From positions 1 to 32,381 of the forward strand of contig JAOAHY010000011.1 of NCBI GenBank assembly GCA_026414995.1: a stretch of DNA of 32,381 bases. Reading direction: 5' to 3'. The notes below the pieces were generated by a model, which had not been told where the DNA came from, made no database searches, and saw only the letters and a list, made by a program, of their open reading frames with translations. The translations under genes were made by a program, and so were the position numbers. Of the stretch, positions 1-8,244 are shown one piece after another. The stretch comes from Caldisericia bacterium. GTDB taxonomy: Bacteria; Caldisericota; Caldisericia; B22-G15. Position 1 is the stretch's first letter. Each line of letters opens with the position of its first letter.

Positions 1-3
1 ACT

Positions 4-12
4 TGATATAAT
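4..12 (+). promoter_or_regulatory. Extended -10 promoter of the efp operon
   Basis: TGATATAAT: a perfect TATAAT at 7-12 preceded by the TG of an extended -10. Any -35 box lies outside the window. Transcription would start near base 19, giving a leader of about 42 nt that carries AGGAGGAG at 51-58 just before the efp start codon. The same nonamer or a one-base variant recurs upstream of other plus-strand transcription units in the window. Confidence 0.6.
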
Positions 13-61
13 AGAAATTAATTGTTAAAATCTAAATAGTTGAATTCTTTAGGAGGAGATA

Positions 62-631
62 ATGATTGATGTTAATGATTTAAGACCAGGAGTTACATTT
101 GAACTTGACGGAGAGGTTTGGATTGTTATAAGTTTCTTGCATGTTAAACCAGGTAAAGGCTCTGCATTTGTAAGAACTAAAATTAGAAATATAGAAACTG
201 GAAATGTAATTGAAAGAACATTTAGAGCAGGTGAAAAAGTAAAAGAGGCATATGTTGAGAGAAAAGAATTTCAATATATGTATAATGATGGGAGTGTTTA
301 TTATTTTATGGACAATAAATCTTATGAGCAGATTGAACTTCCTGAAGAATTTATTGGAGATGAAAAATATTATTTAAAAGAAGGAATGAATATTCAAGTT
401 TTGTATTATAAAGATAGAGCAATTGGTGTTGAACTTCCAAACTATGTTGATCTTGAAGTTGTGGAAACTGAACCAGGCTTCAAAGGAGATACTGCACAGG
501 GTGGAAGTAAACCTGCAGTTCTTGAAACTGGTCTAAAGATTCAGGTCCCACTTTTTGTTGAAAAAGGAGAAATAATAAGAGTTGATACAAGAACAGGAGA
601 ATATCTTGAAAGGGTGGGTAAAAAAGAATGA
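62..631 (+). CDS. efp: Translation elongation factor P
   Basis: EF-P binds between the P and E sites of stalled ribosomes and promotes peptide bond formation at polyproline stretches. The 189-residue length and three beta-barrel layout match the family: KOW-like N-terminal domain to about residue 60, then two OB domains. Lys32 sits at the tip of the conserved PGKG loop, the place that is modified in other bacteria; what modification is used here cannot be told. The C-terminal block ([20 protein letters not shown]) is typical. The start is fixed by AGGAGG at 51-56. It is the first gene of a nine-gene operon, and its stop overlaps the next start (ATGA). Confidence 0.97.
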   Translation: MIDVNDLRPGVTFELDGEVWIVISFLHVKPGKGSAFVRTKIRNIETGNVIERTFRAGEKVKEAYVERKEFQYMYNDGSVYYFMDNKSYEQIELPEEFIGDEKYYLKEGMNIQVLYYKDRAIGVELPNYVDLEVVETEPGFKGDTAQGGSKPAVLETGLKIQVPLFVEKGEIIRVDTRTGEYLERVGKKE

Positions 632-966
632 AAGATAATCTTGTAATGAGTGACTATGCAATAGAACATCTTATAGAATCAACTATAAGAGAATTTAATG
701 AAATAGAAGGTCTTGGGTCAGATTTTGCAAAAGAACTAATTGATATTTTTGATGGAGATGAAGCAAAAAAAGGAATAAAAATAAAAAGGGATAAAGAGGC
801 TTTAAATATTGATATTCTTTTAAGAGTTTTTTATTTAGTTGATTTAATTGAACTTTCAAAAAAATTAAGAAAAAGAATAAAAGAAATTTTGGAGAAATTT
901 ACACCATATAAAATTAATGAAATAAATTTTTATTATATAGATGTTAAAGATAAAAATGAGGGTTAG
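628..966 (+). CDS. Asp23/Gls24 family (DUF322) envelope stress protein
   Basis: A 112-residue protein starting at the ATGA overlap with efp. It looks like a short Asp23/Gls24 (DUF322) domain: an N-terminal [13 protein letters not shown]-like opening, a central acidic/basic region and a C-terminal amphipathic segment. Small Asp23 proteins commonly lie between efp and nusB in Firmicutes and some deep-branching bacteria, so position supports the call. In Staphylococcus the family is linked to cell envelope stress, but its molecular activity is not known here. An internal Met at 646 is a possible alternative start. The gene runs into nusB, whose start codon lies 9 bases before this stop. Confidence 0.7.
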   Translation: MKDNLVMSDYAIEHLIESTIREFNEIEGLGSDFAKELIDIFDGDEAKKGIKIKRDKEALNIDILLRVFYLVDLIELSKKLRKRIKEILEKFTPYKINEINFYYIDVKDKNEG

Positions 967-1375
967 GGAAATAGCAAGAGAGAAAGCCCTTCAATTACTA
1001 TATCAGAAGGAAATAACATCTTTTGATATTGATAAGATAATTGAAAATTTTGAATTTGAAAATACTCCTGAAGAAAGCATAATTTATGCAGTTGAACTAT
1101 TAAGAGGTGTTACAGAGAACTTAAATTATATTGATAATATTATTCAAGAATTTTTACTTAATTGGGAATGGGAGAGAGTGCTTGCAGTTGATAGAAATAT
1201 TTTAAGAATTGGAACTTTTGAACTTCTTTTTAAAAAAGATATTCCAACCGCTGCTATTATAGATCAAGCAGTGAGAATTGCTAAAAAATATGGAAGTTAT
1301 GATGATTCATATAAATTTATAAATGGAATTTTAGGAAGAATTGCAGAGAGGTATAGAAGTGAAGAAGAGACTTGA
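956..1375 (+). CDS. nusB: Transcription antitermination factor NusB
   Basis: NusB pairs with NusE (ribosomal protein S10) in rRNA antitermination complexes that bind boxA RNA. The 139-residue protein is all-helical and shows the family hallmarks: [14 protein letters not shown] at the start, WEWERVLAVDRNILRIGTFEL in the middle, and AAIIDQAVRIAKKYG...FINGILGRIA at the end. An ATG at 941 would add five residues, but the ATG at 956 places the conserved RE(I/A)AR motif at the N-terminus as in homologues. It overlaps the preceding gene and in turn contains the start of the acylphosphatase gene, so the three are probably translationally coupled. Confidence 0.95.
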   Translation: MRVREIAREKALQLLYQKEITSFDIDKIIENFEFENTPEESIIYAVELLRGVTENLNYIDNIIQEFLLNWEWERVLAVDRNILRIGTFELLFKKDIPTAAIIDQAVRIAKKYGSYDDSYKFINGILGRIAERYRSEEET

Positions 1376-1631
1376 AGCGAAAGTTTTTGGAATTGTTCAA
1401 GGAGTTGGATTCAGATTTTACATTCACTATTATGCTAAAAAATATGGAATTAAGGGATATGTTAAAAATAACATAGATGGAACAGTGACATTTGTTGGAG
1501 AAGGAGAAGAGGAAGATTTAAACAAAATTTTGGAACACTTAAGAACTGGACCAACAGGAGCAGTTGTCTCAAACATTGAATACTCATTTCATGAACCAAA
1601 AGGAGAATTCTCAAATTTTGTTATAAAATGA
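1359..1631 (+). CDS. acyP: Acylphosphatase
   Basis: A 90-residue acylphosphatase, which hydrolyses carboxyl phosphates such as acetyl phosphate or 1,3-bisphosphoglycerate. The signature VFGIVQGVGFRFY carries the phosphate-binding loop with its catalytic Arg, and the KNNIDGTVTFVGEG segment supplies the catalytic Asn. GTG at 1359 is preferred over an upstream in-frame TTG at 1341 because GAGAGG lies 7 nt before the GTG and homologues begin at this point. The start lies inside the end of nusB. An acylphosphatase between nusB and the prenyl synthase is unusual: xseA/xseB often occupy that spot in other bacteria and are absent here. Confidence 0.93.
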   Translation: MKKRLEAKVFGIVQGVGFRFYIHYYAKKYGIKGYVKNNIDGTVTFVGEGEEEDLNKILEHLRTGPTGAVVSNIEYSFHEPKGEFSNFVIK

Positions 1632-1635
1632 AATT

Positions 1636-2487
1636 ATGAAAGATATTTTTCTTAATTTTCTTAAAGAAAAAAGCGATATTTTAGAAAAAGAAATAGATAA
1701 TATTTTAAATGAATACAAGACCTCACCAATTTATCCTGCCCTTAATTATGCAATAAAAAGTGGTGGAAAAAGATTAAGACCAACTCTCCTTCTTGCTTCA
1801 TTCTCTTCATTTAAGGAAAATGAAGATATCGCTTTACCATTTGCTATTGCAATTGAATTAATACATACTTATTCTTTAATTCATGATGATTTACCTCCAA
1901 TTGATAATGCTGAAACAAGAAGAGGAAAGCCATCGCTTCATAAAGTTTTTGGAGAGGATATTGCAATTTTAACAGGAGATGCCTTTTTAACACTTGCATT
2001 TGAGGTTATGTCAAAAAATAAAAATTTTAAAGAAAGCTTAATTTTAAAATCTATTTATGAAATTTCATCTTTAGCAGGTATAAATGGAATGGTAGGTGGT
2101 CAAGTTATGGATGTTATGTCTTCACCAGATGAAGCAAATGAAGAACTTCTATATTATATTCATTCAAGAAAAACAGGTTGTTTGATAAAAGCATCTCTTA
2201 AAGTTGGTGCAATTTTAAGTGAAACAGAGGATGAGAATATAAAATTAATTGAAAATTTTGGAGAAAAAGTTGGATTAACTTATCAAATTCTTGATGATAT
2301 TGAGGATTCAAAGAAAAATGAAGAAGATGAAAAAAGAGTTACTTTTACAAAATTTTTTGGAGTTGAAAAGTCAAAAGAAATTGCCTTAAATTTACTTGAT
2401 GAGAGTTTGTATATTATAAAAAATTTAAATTTAAAAAATAATATTTTAGAATCTTTTGTTTACTATTTAAAATCATGGCTATCTTAG
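1636..2487 (+). CDS. ispA: Polyprenyl (farnesyl/geranylgeranyl) diphosphate synthase
   Basis: A trans-isoprenyl diphosphate synthase of 283 residues that condenses IPP with allylic diphosphates. The first Asp-rich motif (HDDLPPIDNAETRRGKPS, about residues 83-100) keeps the three metal-binding Asp, although the usual DDDD run after the Pro is reduced to DNAE. The second motif is LDDIED near residues 219-224. The GGQVMD and IHSRKTG blocks are also present. Chain length (C15 or C20) cannot be decided by eye, so the symbol is by homology and position. It starts 4 bases after acyP and overlaps dxs by 13 bases, giving a compact isoprenoid pair with the MEP pathway entry enzyme. Confidence 0.9.
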   Translation: MKDIFLNFLKEKSDILEKEIDNILNEYKTSPIYPALNYAIKSGGKRLRPTLLLASFSSFKENEDIALPFAIAIELIHTYSLIHDDLPPIDNAETRRGKPSLHKVFGEDIAILTGDAFLTLAFEVMSKNKNFKESLILKSIYEISSLAGINGMVGGQVMDVMSSPDEANEELLYYIHSRKTGCLIKASLKVGAILSETEDENIKLIENFGEKVGLTYQILDDIEDSKKNEEDEKRVTFTKFFGVEKSKEIALNLLDESLYIIKNLNLKNNILESFVYYLKSWLS

Positions 2488-4325
2488 ATAAAATAAATAC
2501 TCCTGATGATTTAAAAAAATTAAATTTCGATGAACTAAAAATATTATCTTTTGAAATAAGAGAACTGATAAAAGAAGTTGTTGGAAAAAATGGAGGACAT
2601 CTCTCTTCAAATCTTGGAACTGTTGAATTAATTATCTCTCTTCTTTACACATTTAATCCACCAGAAGATAAAATAATTTTTGATGTTGGTCATCAATGTT
2701 ATGCTTACAAAATTTTAACTGGAAGAAAAGATAAATTTCATCTTTTAAGAAAAAAGGGTGGCTTATCTGGATATCCATCACCAAGGGAAAGTGAATATGA
2801 TACATTTTTTGTGGGTCATGCATCAAATTCACTATCTTTATCTCTTGGTTTAGCATCTGCAAGAGATTTAAATGGTGAAAGTTATAAAATTGTAAACATA
2901 ATTGGAGATGGCGCTTTAACTGGTGGAGAAATATGGGAAGCACTTAACAATTTAGGTCAATCAAAAAAGGATATTTTAATTGTTTTAAATGATAATGGGA
3001 TGTCGATATCAAAAAATGTTGGAGCATTTTCATCATATTTTTCAAAATTAAGAGCAGGTAAGTTTTATAGAGATTCAGTTAATAAATTAAATGAAATTTT
3101 AAAAAGAAGAGGAAAATTAGGTGAAAGTTTAATAAATTTAATAAATAAATTTAAACTTATAATTAAAGAAGCAATTATTCCTGGAATTGTTTTTGAAGAG
3201 TTGGGAATAATGTATTTTGGACCATTTGATGGACATAATATTCCTTTACTTGTTGATGTTTTTTCAAAAGTTAAAAATATAAAATCACCTAGAATAGTTC
3301 ATATAATTACAAAAAAGGGAAAAGGAATTGATTTTGCAGAGGAAGATCCAGATATATACCATTCATCTCCACCATTTTTAATATCCTCCAAAAAAGAAGA
3401 ATCTTTTTCACAAATTTTTGGTGATGAAATTGTTAAGATAGGGAAAAAGGATGAAAGAGTTGTAACAATAACAGCAGCAATGGAACTAGGTACTGGTTTA
3501 AAAAAATTCAAGGAAACCTTTCCAGAAAGATTTTTTGATGTTGGAATTGCCGAAGAACATGCTGTTACTTTTGCAGGAGGACTTGCAAAAGGTGGGAAAA
3601 TTCCTTTTGTTGCTATTTATTCAACCTTCTTACAAAGAGCAATAGATCAAATTCTTCTTGATGTATCACTCCAAAAAGTTAAGGTAAATTTTGCAGTAGA
3701 TAGAGCAGGACTTGTTTCAGAAGATGGAGAAACACACCAAGGTATTTTTGATATTGCATATTTTTCTTTTTCTGATGATTTTGTAATTATGGCACCTAAA
3801 GATGGAGATGAGTTAAGAGAGATGCTTAATTTTTCTTTATATGAAAATAAACCTTGTGTTATAAGATATCCTAAAGATTCATCTGAAAACCTAAATATAA
3901 AAACAGAAATTATTCCCTATGAACCTGAAACTCTTTTTGAAGGTGATGATGTATTGATTATTTCTCTTGGAAAATTAAGTTTTTATGCATATAAAGCAGT
4001 TCTTGAATTAAAAGAATTAGATTTAAACCCGATGTTATTAAATATTAGATTTGCTAATCCATTGCCAATTTTTTCAATTTTAAAATATGCTGAAAAAATA
4101 AAAAGAGTTTTAATTCTTGAAGAACATTTTTATTTGAATGGAATTGGGTCAAAAATCATTCCAAAACTTCAAAATATTGGAGGAATAAAGATTGTACATC
4201 TTGCAATTAATGAGACATTTCCTCCAGTAGGAACAAGAGAAGAACTATTAAAAAGATATAAACTTGATAAAGATAGTATAAAGGAGGTGCTATTAAACAT
4301 AATTGGAAAGAAAATTAAGGCTTGA
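2475..4325 (+). CDS. dxs: 1-deoxy-D-xylulose-5-phosphate synthase
   Basis: DXS condenses pyruvate and glyceraldehyde 3-phosphate into DXP using thiamine diphosphate, the first step of the MEP isoprenoid pathway. The 616-residue length is normal. The TPP/Mg site is seen as IIGDGALTGGEIWEALNN (about residues 142-159) with the downstream NDNGMSIS segment. The transketolase pyrimidine-binding domain carries the catalytic Glu in DVGIAEEHAVTFAGGLA (about residues 355-371), and a transketolase C-domain follows. Translation starts inside the end of ispA without an obvious ribosome binding site, so coupling to ispA is likely. AGGAGG near its 3' end probably serves tlyA. Confidence 0.96.
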   Translation: MAILDKINTPDDLKKLNFDELKILSFEIRELIKEVVGKNGGHLSSNLGTVELIISLLYTFNPPEDKIIFDVGHQCYAYKILTGRKDKFHLLRKKGGLSGYPSPRESEYDTFFVGHASNSLSLSLGLASARDLNGESYKIVNIIGDGALTGGEIWEALNNLGQSKKDILIVLNDNGMSISKNVGAFSSYFSKLRAGKFYRDSVNKLNEILKRRGKLGESLINLINKFKLIIKEAIIPGIVFEELGIMYFGPFDGHNIPLLVDVFSKVKNIKSPRIVHIITKKGKGIDFAEEDPDIYHSSPPFLISSKKEESFSQIFGDEIVKIGKKDERVVTITAAMELGTGLKKFKETFPERFFDVGIAEEHAVTFAGGLAKGGKIPFVAIYSTFLQRAIDQILLDVSLQKVKVNFAVDRAGLVSEDGETHQGIFDIAYFSFSDDFVIMAPKDGDELREMLNFSLYENKPCVIRYPKDSSENLNIKTEIIPYEPETLFEGDDVLIISLGKLSFYAYKAVLELKELDLNPMLLNIRFANPLPIFSILKYAEKIKRVLILEEHFYLNGIGSKIIPKLQNIGGIKIVHLAINETFPPVGTREELLKRYKLDKDSIKEVLLNIIGKKIKA

Positions 4326-5124
4326 TAAAGCACTTTTAGAAAAAGGTTTTTTCAATTCAAGAGCAAAAGCACAGGAAGCAATTAGAAGGGGTTATGTGAT
4401 TGTAAATGGGAAAAAAGTAAATAAAAGCGGTATTTACATAGATAAAGATGCAAATATTGTAATTGTTGAAGAACTTCAATTTGTTTCGAGAGGTGGAGAA
4501 AAATTAAAAGAGATAATTGAAAGATTCAATATTGATATAAATGGAAAAATTTGTATAGATATTGGTTCAAGCAGCGGTGGTTTTACAGAAGTTTTATTGA
4601 AAAATGGTGCAAAAAAAGTTTATGCAGTTGATATTGGTAAAGGACTTCTTCATGAAAGTTTAAGAAAAGATAAAAGAGTTATTTTAAAAGAAGGATTAAA
4701 TGCAAGGTATCTATCTTTTGATGATATTCCTGAAAAAGTTGATTTAATAACAGAAGATACATCTTTTATATCATCAAAAATTATAATTTCAAATTGCAAG
4801 AAGTTTCTTAAAGAAAAAGGAGAATATATTGTTTTGATTAAACCACAATTTGAGGCAGGAAAAGAGAATCTAAAACAAGGAGTTGTGAAAAATTTTGATA
4901 TTCACAAAAATGTTTTATTAGAATTTTTAGAATTTATTAAATCTCAAGAATTTCATCCAGTTGGATTAATACCTTCACCTATTAAAGGAAAAGATGGAAA
5001 TATTGAATATTTGTTATATATGATTAAAATGACACCACCATTTGATTTTGGGGTGGAGTTATTTGTTGAAAAATCAATTAAGGAGGCAAAAGAAAGATTT
5101 TATGAGAATTGGAATTATTTATAA
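4303..5124 (+). CDS. tlyA: TlyA-family 2'-O-ribose rRNA methyltransferase (S4 plus FtsJ domains)
   Basis: A 273-residue TlyA/hemolysin-A family protein; characterised members methylate the 2'-OH of cytidines in 16S and 23S rRNA. An S4 RNA-binding domain spans residues 3-63 (LRLDKALLEKGFFNSRAKAQ). The FtsJ-like fold follows with SAM motif CIDIGSSSGGFTEVLLKNGA, and candidate K-D-K-E catalytic residues in RGGEKLKE, EDTSFISSK, LIKPQFE and GNIEYLLY. The start is a TTG at 4303; a stop codon immediately upstream in frame rules out a longer form. AGGAGG at 4282-4287 lies an unusually long 15 nt away. The gene overlaps the end of dxs and is followed by nadK, a common arrangement. Confidence 0.93.
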   Translation: MERKLRLDKALLEKGFFNSRAKAQEAIRRGYVIVNGKKVNKSGIYIDKDANIVIVEELQFVSRGGEKLKEIIERFNIDINGKICIDIGSSSGGFTEVLLKNGAKKVYAVDIGKGLLHESLRKDKRVILKEGLNARYLSFDDIPEKVDLITEDTSFISSKIIISNCKKFLKEKGEYIVLIKPQFEAGKENLKQGVVKNFDIHKNVLLEFLEFIKSQEFHPVGLIPSPIKGKDGNIEYLLYMIKMTPPFDFGVELFVEKSIKEAKERFYENWNYL

Positions 5125-5905
5125 GGAAACTGAAGAAGCAAAAAATCTATCTAAAATTGTTTTTGAATATCTAAAAGAGAAAAGAATTGACACTTTTTAT
5201 GTTGATAATGAAAAAGATTTGTCAAATTCAATAATTTTATCTTTTGGTGGAGATGGAACGCTTCTTAAAGCATTTCAATATGCATATAAATTTGATTCTC
5301 CTATATTAGGAATTAATCTTGGAGGTTTAGGCTTTTTAACTGATGTTGAAAAAGAAGATGTATTTGTTGCTATTGAAAAACTTATAAGTAATAAATTTAA
5401 AATAGAAACAAGAAAAGTTCTTGAATGTGAAATTATAAGAGAAGGGAAATCGCTTGGAAAATATTTTGCTTTTAATGATTTTGTTATTTCAAAAGACACT
5501 CTTTCCCAGATTATAACTATAGAAATATTTATAGATGGCATCTCTGTTTTTAAAATGAAAGGAGATGGAGTTATTGTTTCAACTCCAAATGGTTCAACTG
5601 CATATTCTTTATCTGCAGGTGGTCCAATTCTTTCTCCAAAGTGTGAAGCATATCTTCTTACAACTTTATGCTCTCATAAACTTACAGCAAGGCCGGTTGT
5701 TTTATCAAAAGAAGAGAAACTTTCAATAAAAATAAATGAAGAAGAGAGCAAAATTTTTTTTATTGAAGATGGAATTAAAAGGGAAGATCTAATTAAAAAT
5801 GACCACCTTCTTTTTAGATTAAGTGATAGAGATGCAAAATTGGTTCGACTTAAAGAAAAAAATTTTTACCAAATAGTAAATTCAAAATTCAACTGGGGAA
5901 GCTAA
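5102..5905 (+). CDS. nadK: NAD kinase
   Basis: Phosphorylates NAD to NADP. This 267-residue protein shows the kinase signature GGDGT at residues 49-53, the NAD-binding ND pair at 125-126 (NE is the commoner form), and the GDG...STPNGSTAYSLSAGGP block at 154-175. The ATG at 5102 is chosen over one at 5042 because homologues begin just before the first beta strand (MRIGIIYK) and the longer form would duplicate most of the end of tlyA in another frame. AGGAGG at 5081-5086 is again 15 nt from the start, as for tlyA. It is co-transcribed with rsmG, which begins 7 bases after its stop. Confidence 0.95.
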   Translation: MRIGIIYKETEEAKNLSKIVFEYLKEKRIDTFYVDNEKDLSNSIILSFGGDGTLLKAFQYAYKFDSPILGINLGGLGFLTDVEKEDVFVAIEKLISNKFKIETRKVLECEIIREGKSLGKYFAFNDFVISKDTLSQIITIEIFIDGISVFKMKGDGVIVSTPNGSTAYSLSAGGPILSPKCEAYLLTTLCSHKLTARPVVLSKEEKLSIKINEEESKIFFIEDGIKREDLIKNDHLLFRLSDRDAKLVRLKEKNFYQIVNSKFNWGS

Positions 5906-5912
5906 AAATTAG

Positions 5913-6644
5913 ATGGAGCTCTGGGAAAATTGGTTTAGAGAGGCGCTCTCTTATTTTAATTTAAATTTAAATGAGGAAAAGTTAGAAAAATTTAAAACTT
6001 ATCTTCATTTAATAATATTTTACAATCAAAAATTCAATTTAACTGGTGAAAAGACAAAAGAAGATATTGCAATTAAGCAATTTATAGATTCTTTAATTCC
6101 AATTTTTTATGAAAAAAGTAATAAAGAAATTTTTAAAAAATCAATTGATATTGGAACAGGTGCTGGAATTCCAGGAATTCCAATAAAAATATATTTTGAA
6201 GATATTGAACTATATTTAATTGAATCAAATAAAAAAAGGTGTGAGTTTTTAAAAGAAGTAGTTAATACTTTAAATTTAAAAGAAGTAATTTTACTGTCTG
6301 GAAGAGGAGAGGAGTTAATAAAAAAGGAAGAGTTAAAAAATATTTTAAGAGAAGGCTTTATAACTGTTTTTTCAAGATGGGTTTTAAGAATACCTGGAAT
6401 TTTTGAATTAACATCACCTTTTGTTAAATTAAATGGAAAAATTTTTTTGTGGAAAGGAGTAGATGAAATTGAGTTAATCGAAAGAAATAGATCTTTTTTA
6501 AATGAACTTGGATTGGAAATTGAAAATATATTTAAATATGAACTTCCTTTTTATAAAAGTGAAAGAGTATTATTAATTTTAAAGAAGACTAAAGAGACAC
6601 CAGAAAAATACCCAAGAAGTTTCAAAAGAATTAAAAGTTTATAA
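5913..6644 (+). CDS. rsmG: 16S rRNA (guanine-527-N7) methyltransferase
   Basis: RsmG (GidB) methylates G527 of 16S rRNA using SAM; loss of function is known to give low-level streptomycin resistance. The SAM-binding loop is SIDIGTGAGIPGIPIKI at residues 77-93, with the ribose-binding acidic residue in YLIESNKKRCEFL (Glu104). The family's TARAV segment is replaced by FSRWVLRIPGIFEL, a divergence that keeps the Arg. The 243-residue length fits. It is the last gene of the efp operon; its stop lies only 4 bases from the stop of the convergent transporter gene, leaving no room for a separate terminator. Confidence 0.9.
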   Translation: MELWENWFREALSYFNLNLNEEKLEKFKTYLHLIIFYNQKFNLTGEKTKEDIAIKQFIDSLIPIFYEKSNKEIFKKSIDIGTGAGIPGIPIKIYFEDIELYLIESNKKRCEFLKEVVNTLNLKEVILLSGRGEELIKKEELKNILREGFITVFSRWVLRIPGIFELTSPFVKLNGKIFLWKGVDEIELIERNRSFLNELGLEIENIFKYELPFYKSERVLLILKKTKETPEKYPRSFKRIKSL

Positions 6645-6648
6645 ATCT

Positions 6649-7518
6649 TTATTTTATTTTTTCAATTAAATAGATTGATAATATTATTAAAGAACCTCCA
6701 ATTAAAGTATTAATATTTATTGACTCTTTTAAAAAAATAACTCCATAAATTACGCCAAAAATTGGAACAATATAACCAACAAAAGAAGTTTTGGATGCTC
6801 CAAATCTTCTAATTGAGTTCAAAAAGAAAGTATATGCAAAAGATTGTAAAACTATTCCAACATAAAAAAGTGAAAGCACTGAAGAAATTTTTATTTCATT
6901 TATATTAAAATCTCTTGATGTTAAAACATATGGAATTGAGATTAAAAATCCAAAAAGAACCAAATAAAAACAAGAGAGAGAAGTTTCATATTTTAAACTG
7001 ATTTTTTTCAAAAGAATAACACCAAGACCATAAAATAGTGATGCTAAAATAATGAAAATTAATCCTGTTAAAATCAATCTATCACTATTAATAACTTCTT
7101 TATAAAAAATAATAAAAACTCCTAAAAATCCTAGTATAACAAATAAAATTTTATTTAATGTCAGTTTTTCATCTTTTAAGAAAATATGTGCAAAAATGAA
7201 TGTAAAAATAGGGGATGAAGATAAGATAAGAGAAGTTAGACCACTTGCAATATATTTTTCACCAGTTGAAATAAAAATTTGTGGAATATATACATCAACT
7301 AATGCAATTATAAAAATAAAAAGAAGTGTATTTAACTCAATTTTAAAAGAGATTTTTTTAATCTTTAAAAAAATAAAAAGAGTTATTGTTGCAATAAGAA
7401 ATCTTAAAGAAGTAAAAAGAGGAGGCGAAATAGAAGAAACACCAATTTTAATAAACATAAAATCACTTCCCCATAGTGCTGCAAGAAAAATTAAAGAGGG
7501 AATATATTTTTTATTCAT
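6649..7518 (-). CDS. EamA/DMT-superfamily membrane transporter
   Basis: A 289-residue integral membrane protein with about ten hydrophobic segments arranged as two EamA repeats, the hallmark of the drug/metabolite transporter superfamily (RhaT/YdcZ/EamA-like exporters). The N-terminal LIFLAALWGSDFMFIKIG and the second-repeat LLSLFYVGIVLQSFAYTFFLNSIRR motifs are typical. The substrate cannot be inferred; amino acids or other metabolites are common for the family. It is a single-gene unit on the minus strand, flanked by rsmG (convergent, 4-bp gap) and pxpB (divergent, 27-bp gap). No ribosome binding site precedes its ATG, and a good promoter ends 7 bp before it, so the mRNA is probably leaderless. 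Confidence 0.9.
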   Translation of the reverse strand: MNKKYIPSLIFLAALWGSDFMFIKIGVSSISPPLFTSLRFLIATITLFIFLKIKKISFKIELNTLLFIFIIALVDVYIPQIFISTGEKYIASGLTSLILSSSPIFTFIFAHIFLKDEKLTLNKILFVILGFLGVFIIFYKEVINSDRLILTGLIFIILASLFYGLGVILLKKISLKYETSLSCFYLVLFGFLISIPYVLTSRDFNINEIKISSVLSLFYVGIVLQSFAYTFFLNSIRRFGASKTSFVGYIVPIFGVIYGVIFLKESININTLIGGSLIILSIYLIEKIK

Positions 7519-7525
7519 AGAAAAA

Positions 7526-7554
7526 ATGATAATCTTAAATTAAATATGAGTCAA
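7526..7554 (-). promoter_or_regulatory. Sigma-70 type promoter of the EamA transporter (leaderless)
   Basis: Read on the minus strand: TTGACT (7549-7554), a 17-bp spacer, and TATCAT (7526-7531), ending 7 bp before the ATG at 7516-7518. With normal -10 to +1 spacing, transcription would begin at or within a base or two of the start codon. The -35 box lies inside the first codons of pxpB, so the two divergent genes share this DNA. Confidence 0.6.
7527..7535 (+). promoter_or_regulatory. Putative -10 region of the pxp operon
   Basis: TGATAATCT, readable either as GATAAT (7528-7533) or as TG-A-TAATCT, an extended -10 of the TAnnnT type. No -35 match is seen. It lies on top of the divergent -10 (TATCAT on the minus strand). 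The pxpB ATG is at 7546 without a ribosome binding site, so any leader would be only a few bases long. Confidence 0.4.
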
Positions 7555-8244
7555 GTTGATATAAGACCTCTTGGTGAAGATGGGCTTTTGATAAGATTTG
7601 AAGAAAAAATTAATATAAAGACAAATTTAAAAGTTCAAAATTTAAAAAACTTACTATTAATTGAAAAAGTTGAAGGAATTAAGGAATTAATTCCATCATA
7701 TAGATCTCTACTTGTGATTTATGACCCTTTAAAAATTTCATATTTTGATTTAAAAGATAAAATATTAAAATTTTCTATTAAAAAGAATCGTTTTTCTATT
7801 AAAAGAAAGAAAATTTTTGTAATTCCAGCATATTTTGGAAGCGATATATGTAGTGATTTAAAATATATTGCAAACTTTCATAATTTAAATGAAGAAAAAA
7901 TTATAAAAATTTTATTAAAAAAGGTTTACTATGTCTATATGTATGGATTTTTACCAGGATTTATTTATCTTGGGGGTCTTCCAAAAATTCTTCATACTCC
8001 AAGATTAGAATCACCAAGAATATTAGTTCCTAAGGGAAGTATAGGAATTGGAGGCGAGCAACTAGGAATTTATGGAATAAAATCTCCTGGAGGATTTAGA
8101 ATTATTGGTTTAACATATTTTGATTTAATAGAGATTAATGAGGAGATAAAAATAAAGATAAAAGAGGGTGATTTTGTTAAATTTAAAAGAATATCAAAAG
8201 AAGATTTAATTAAAAATTATAGAGATGAGATAAGATTTATATGA
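7546..8244 (+). CDS. pxpB: 5-oxoprolinase subunit PxpB (KipI-like)
   Basis: One of three proteins that together hydrolyse 5-oxoproline (pyroglutamate) to glutamate at the expense of ATP. The 232-residue protein shows the PxpB/KipI C-terminal domain: YGFLPGFIYLGGLP, PRLESPRILVPKGSIGIGGEQ, then YGIKSPGGFRIIG. The N-terminal third is the usual alpha/beta domain (RPLGEDGLLIRFEE). In Bacillus subtilis the homologue KipI also inhibits kinase A, but the pxpA neighbour makes the oxoprolinase role far more likely. It lacks a visible ribosome binding site and overlaps pxpC by ATGA. Confidence 0.92.
   Translation: MSQVDIRPLGEDGLLIRFEEKINIKTNLKVQNLKNLLLIEKVEGIKELIPSYRSLLVIYDPLKISYFDLKDKILKFSIKKNRFSIKRKKIFVIPAYFGSDICSDLKYIANFHNLNEEKIIKILLKKVYYVYMYGFLPGFIYLGGLPKILHTPRLESPRILVPKGSIGIGGEQLGIYGIKSPGGFRIIGLTYFDLIEINEEIKIKIKEGDFVKFKRISKEDLIKNYRDEIRFI

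Noticed and set aside
7196-7543. 115-codon plus-strand reading frame opposite the EamA transporter
   Set aside because: It lies antisense to a well-supported membrane protein, lacks a ribosome binding site and has no recognisable domain.
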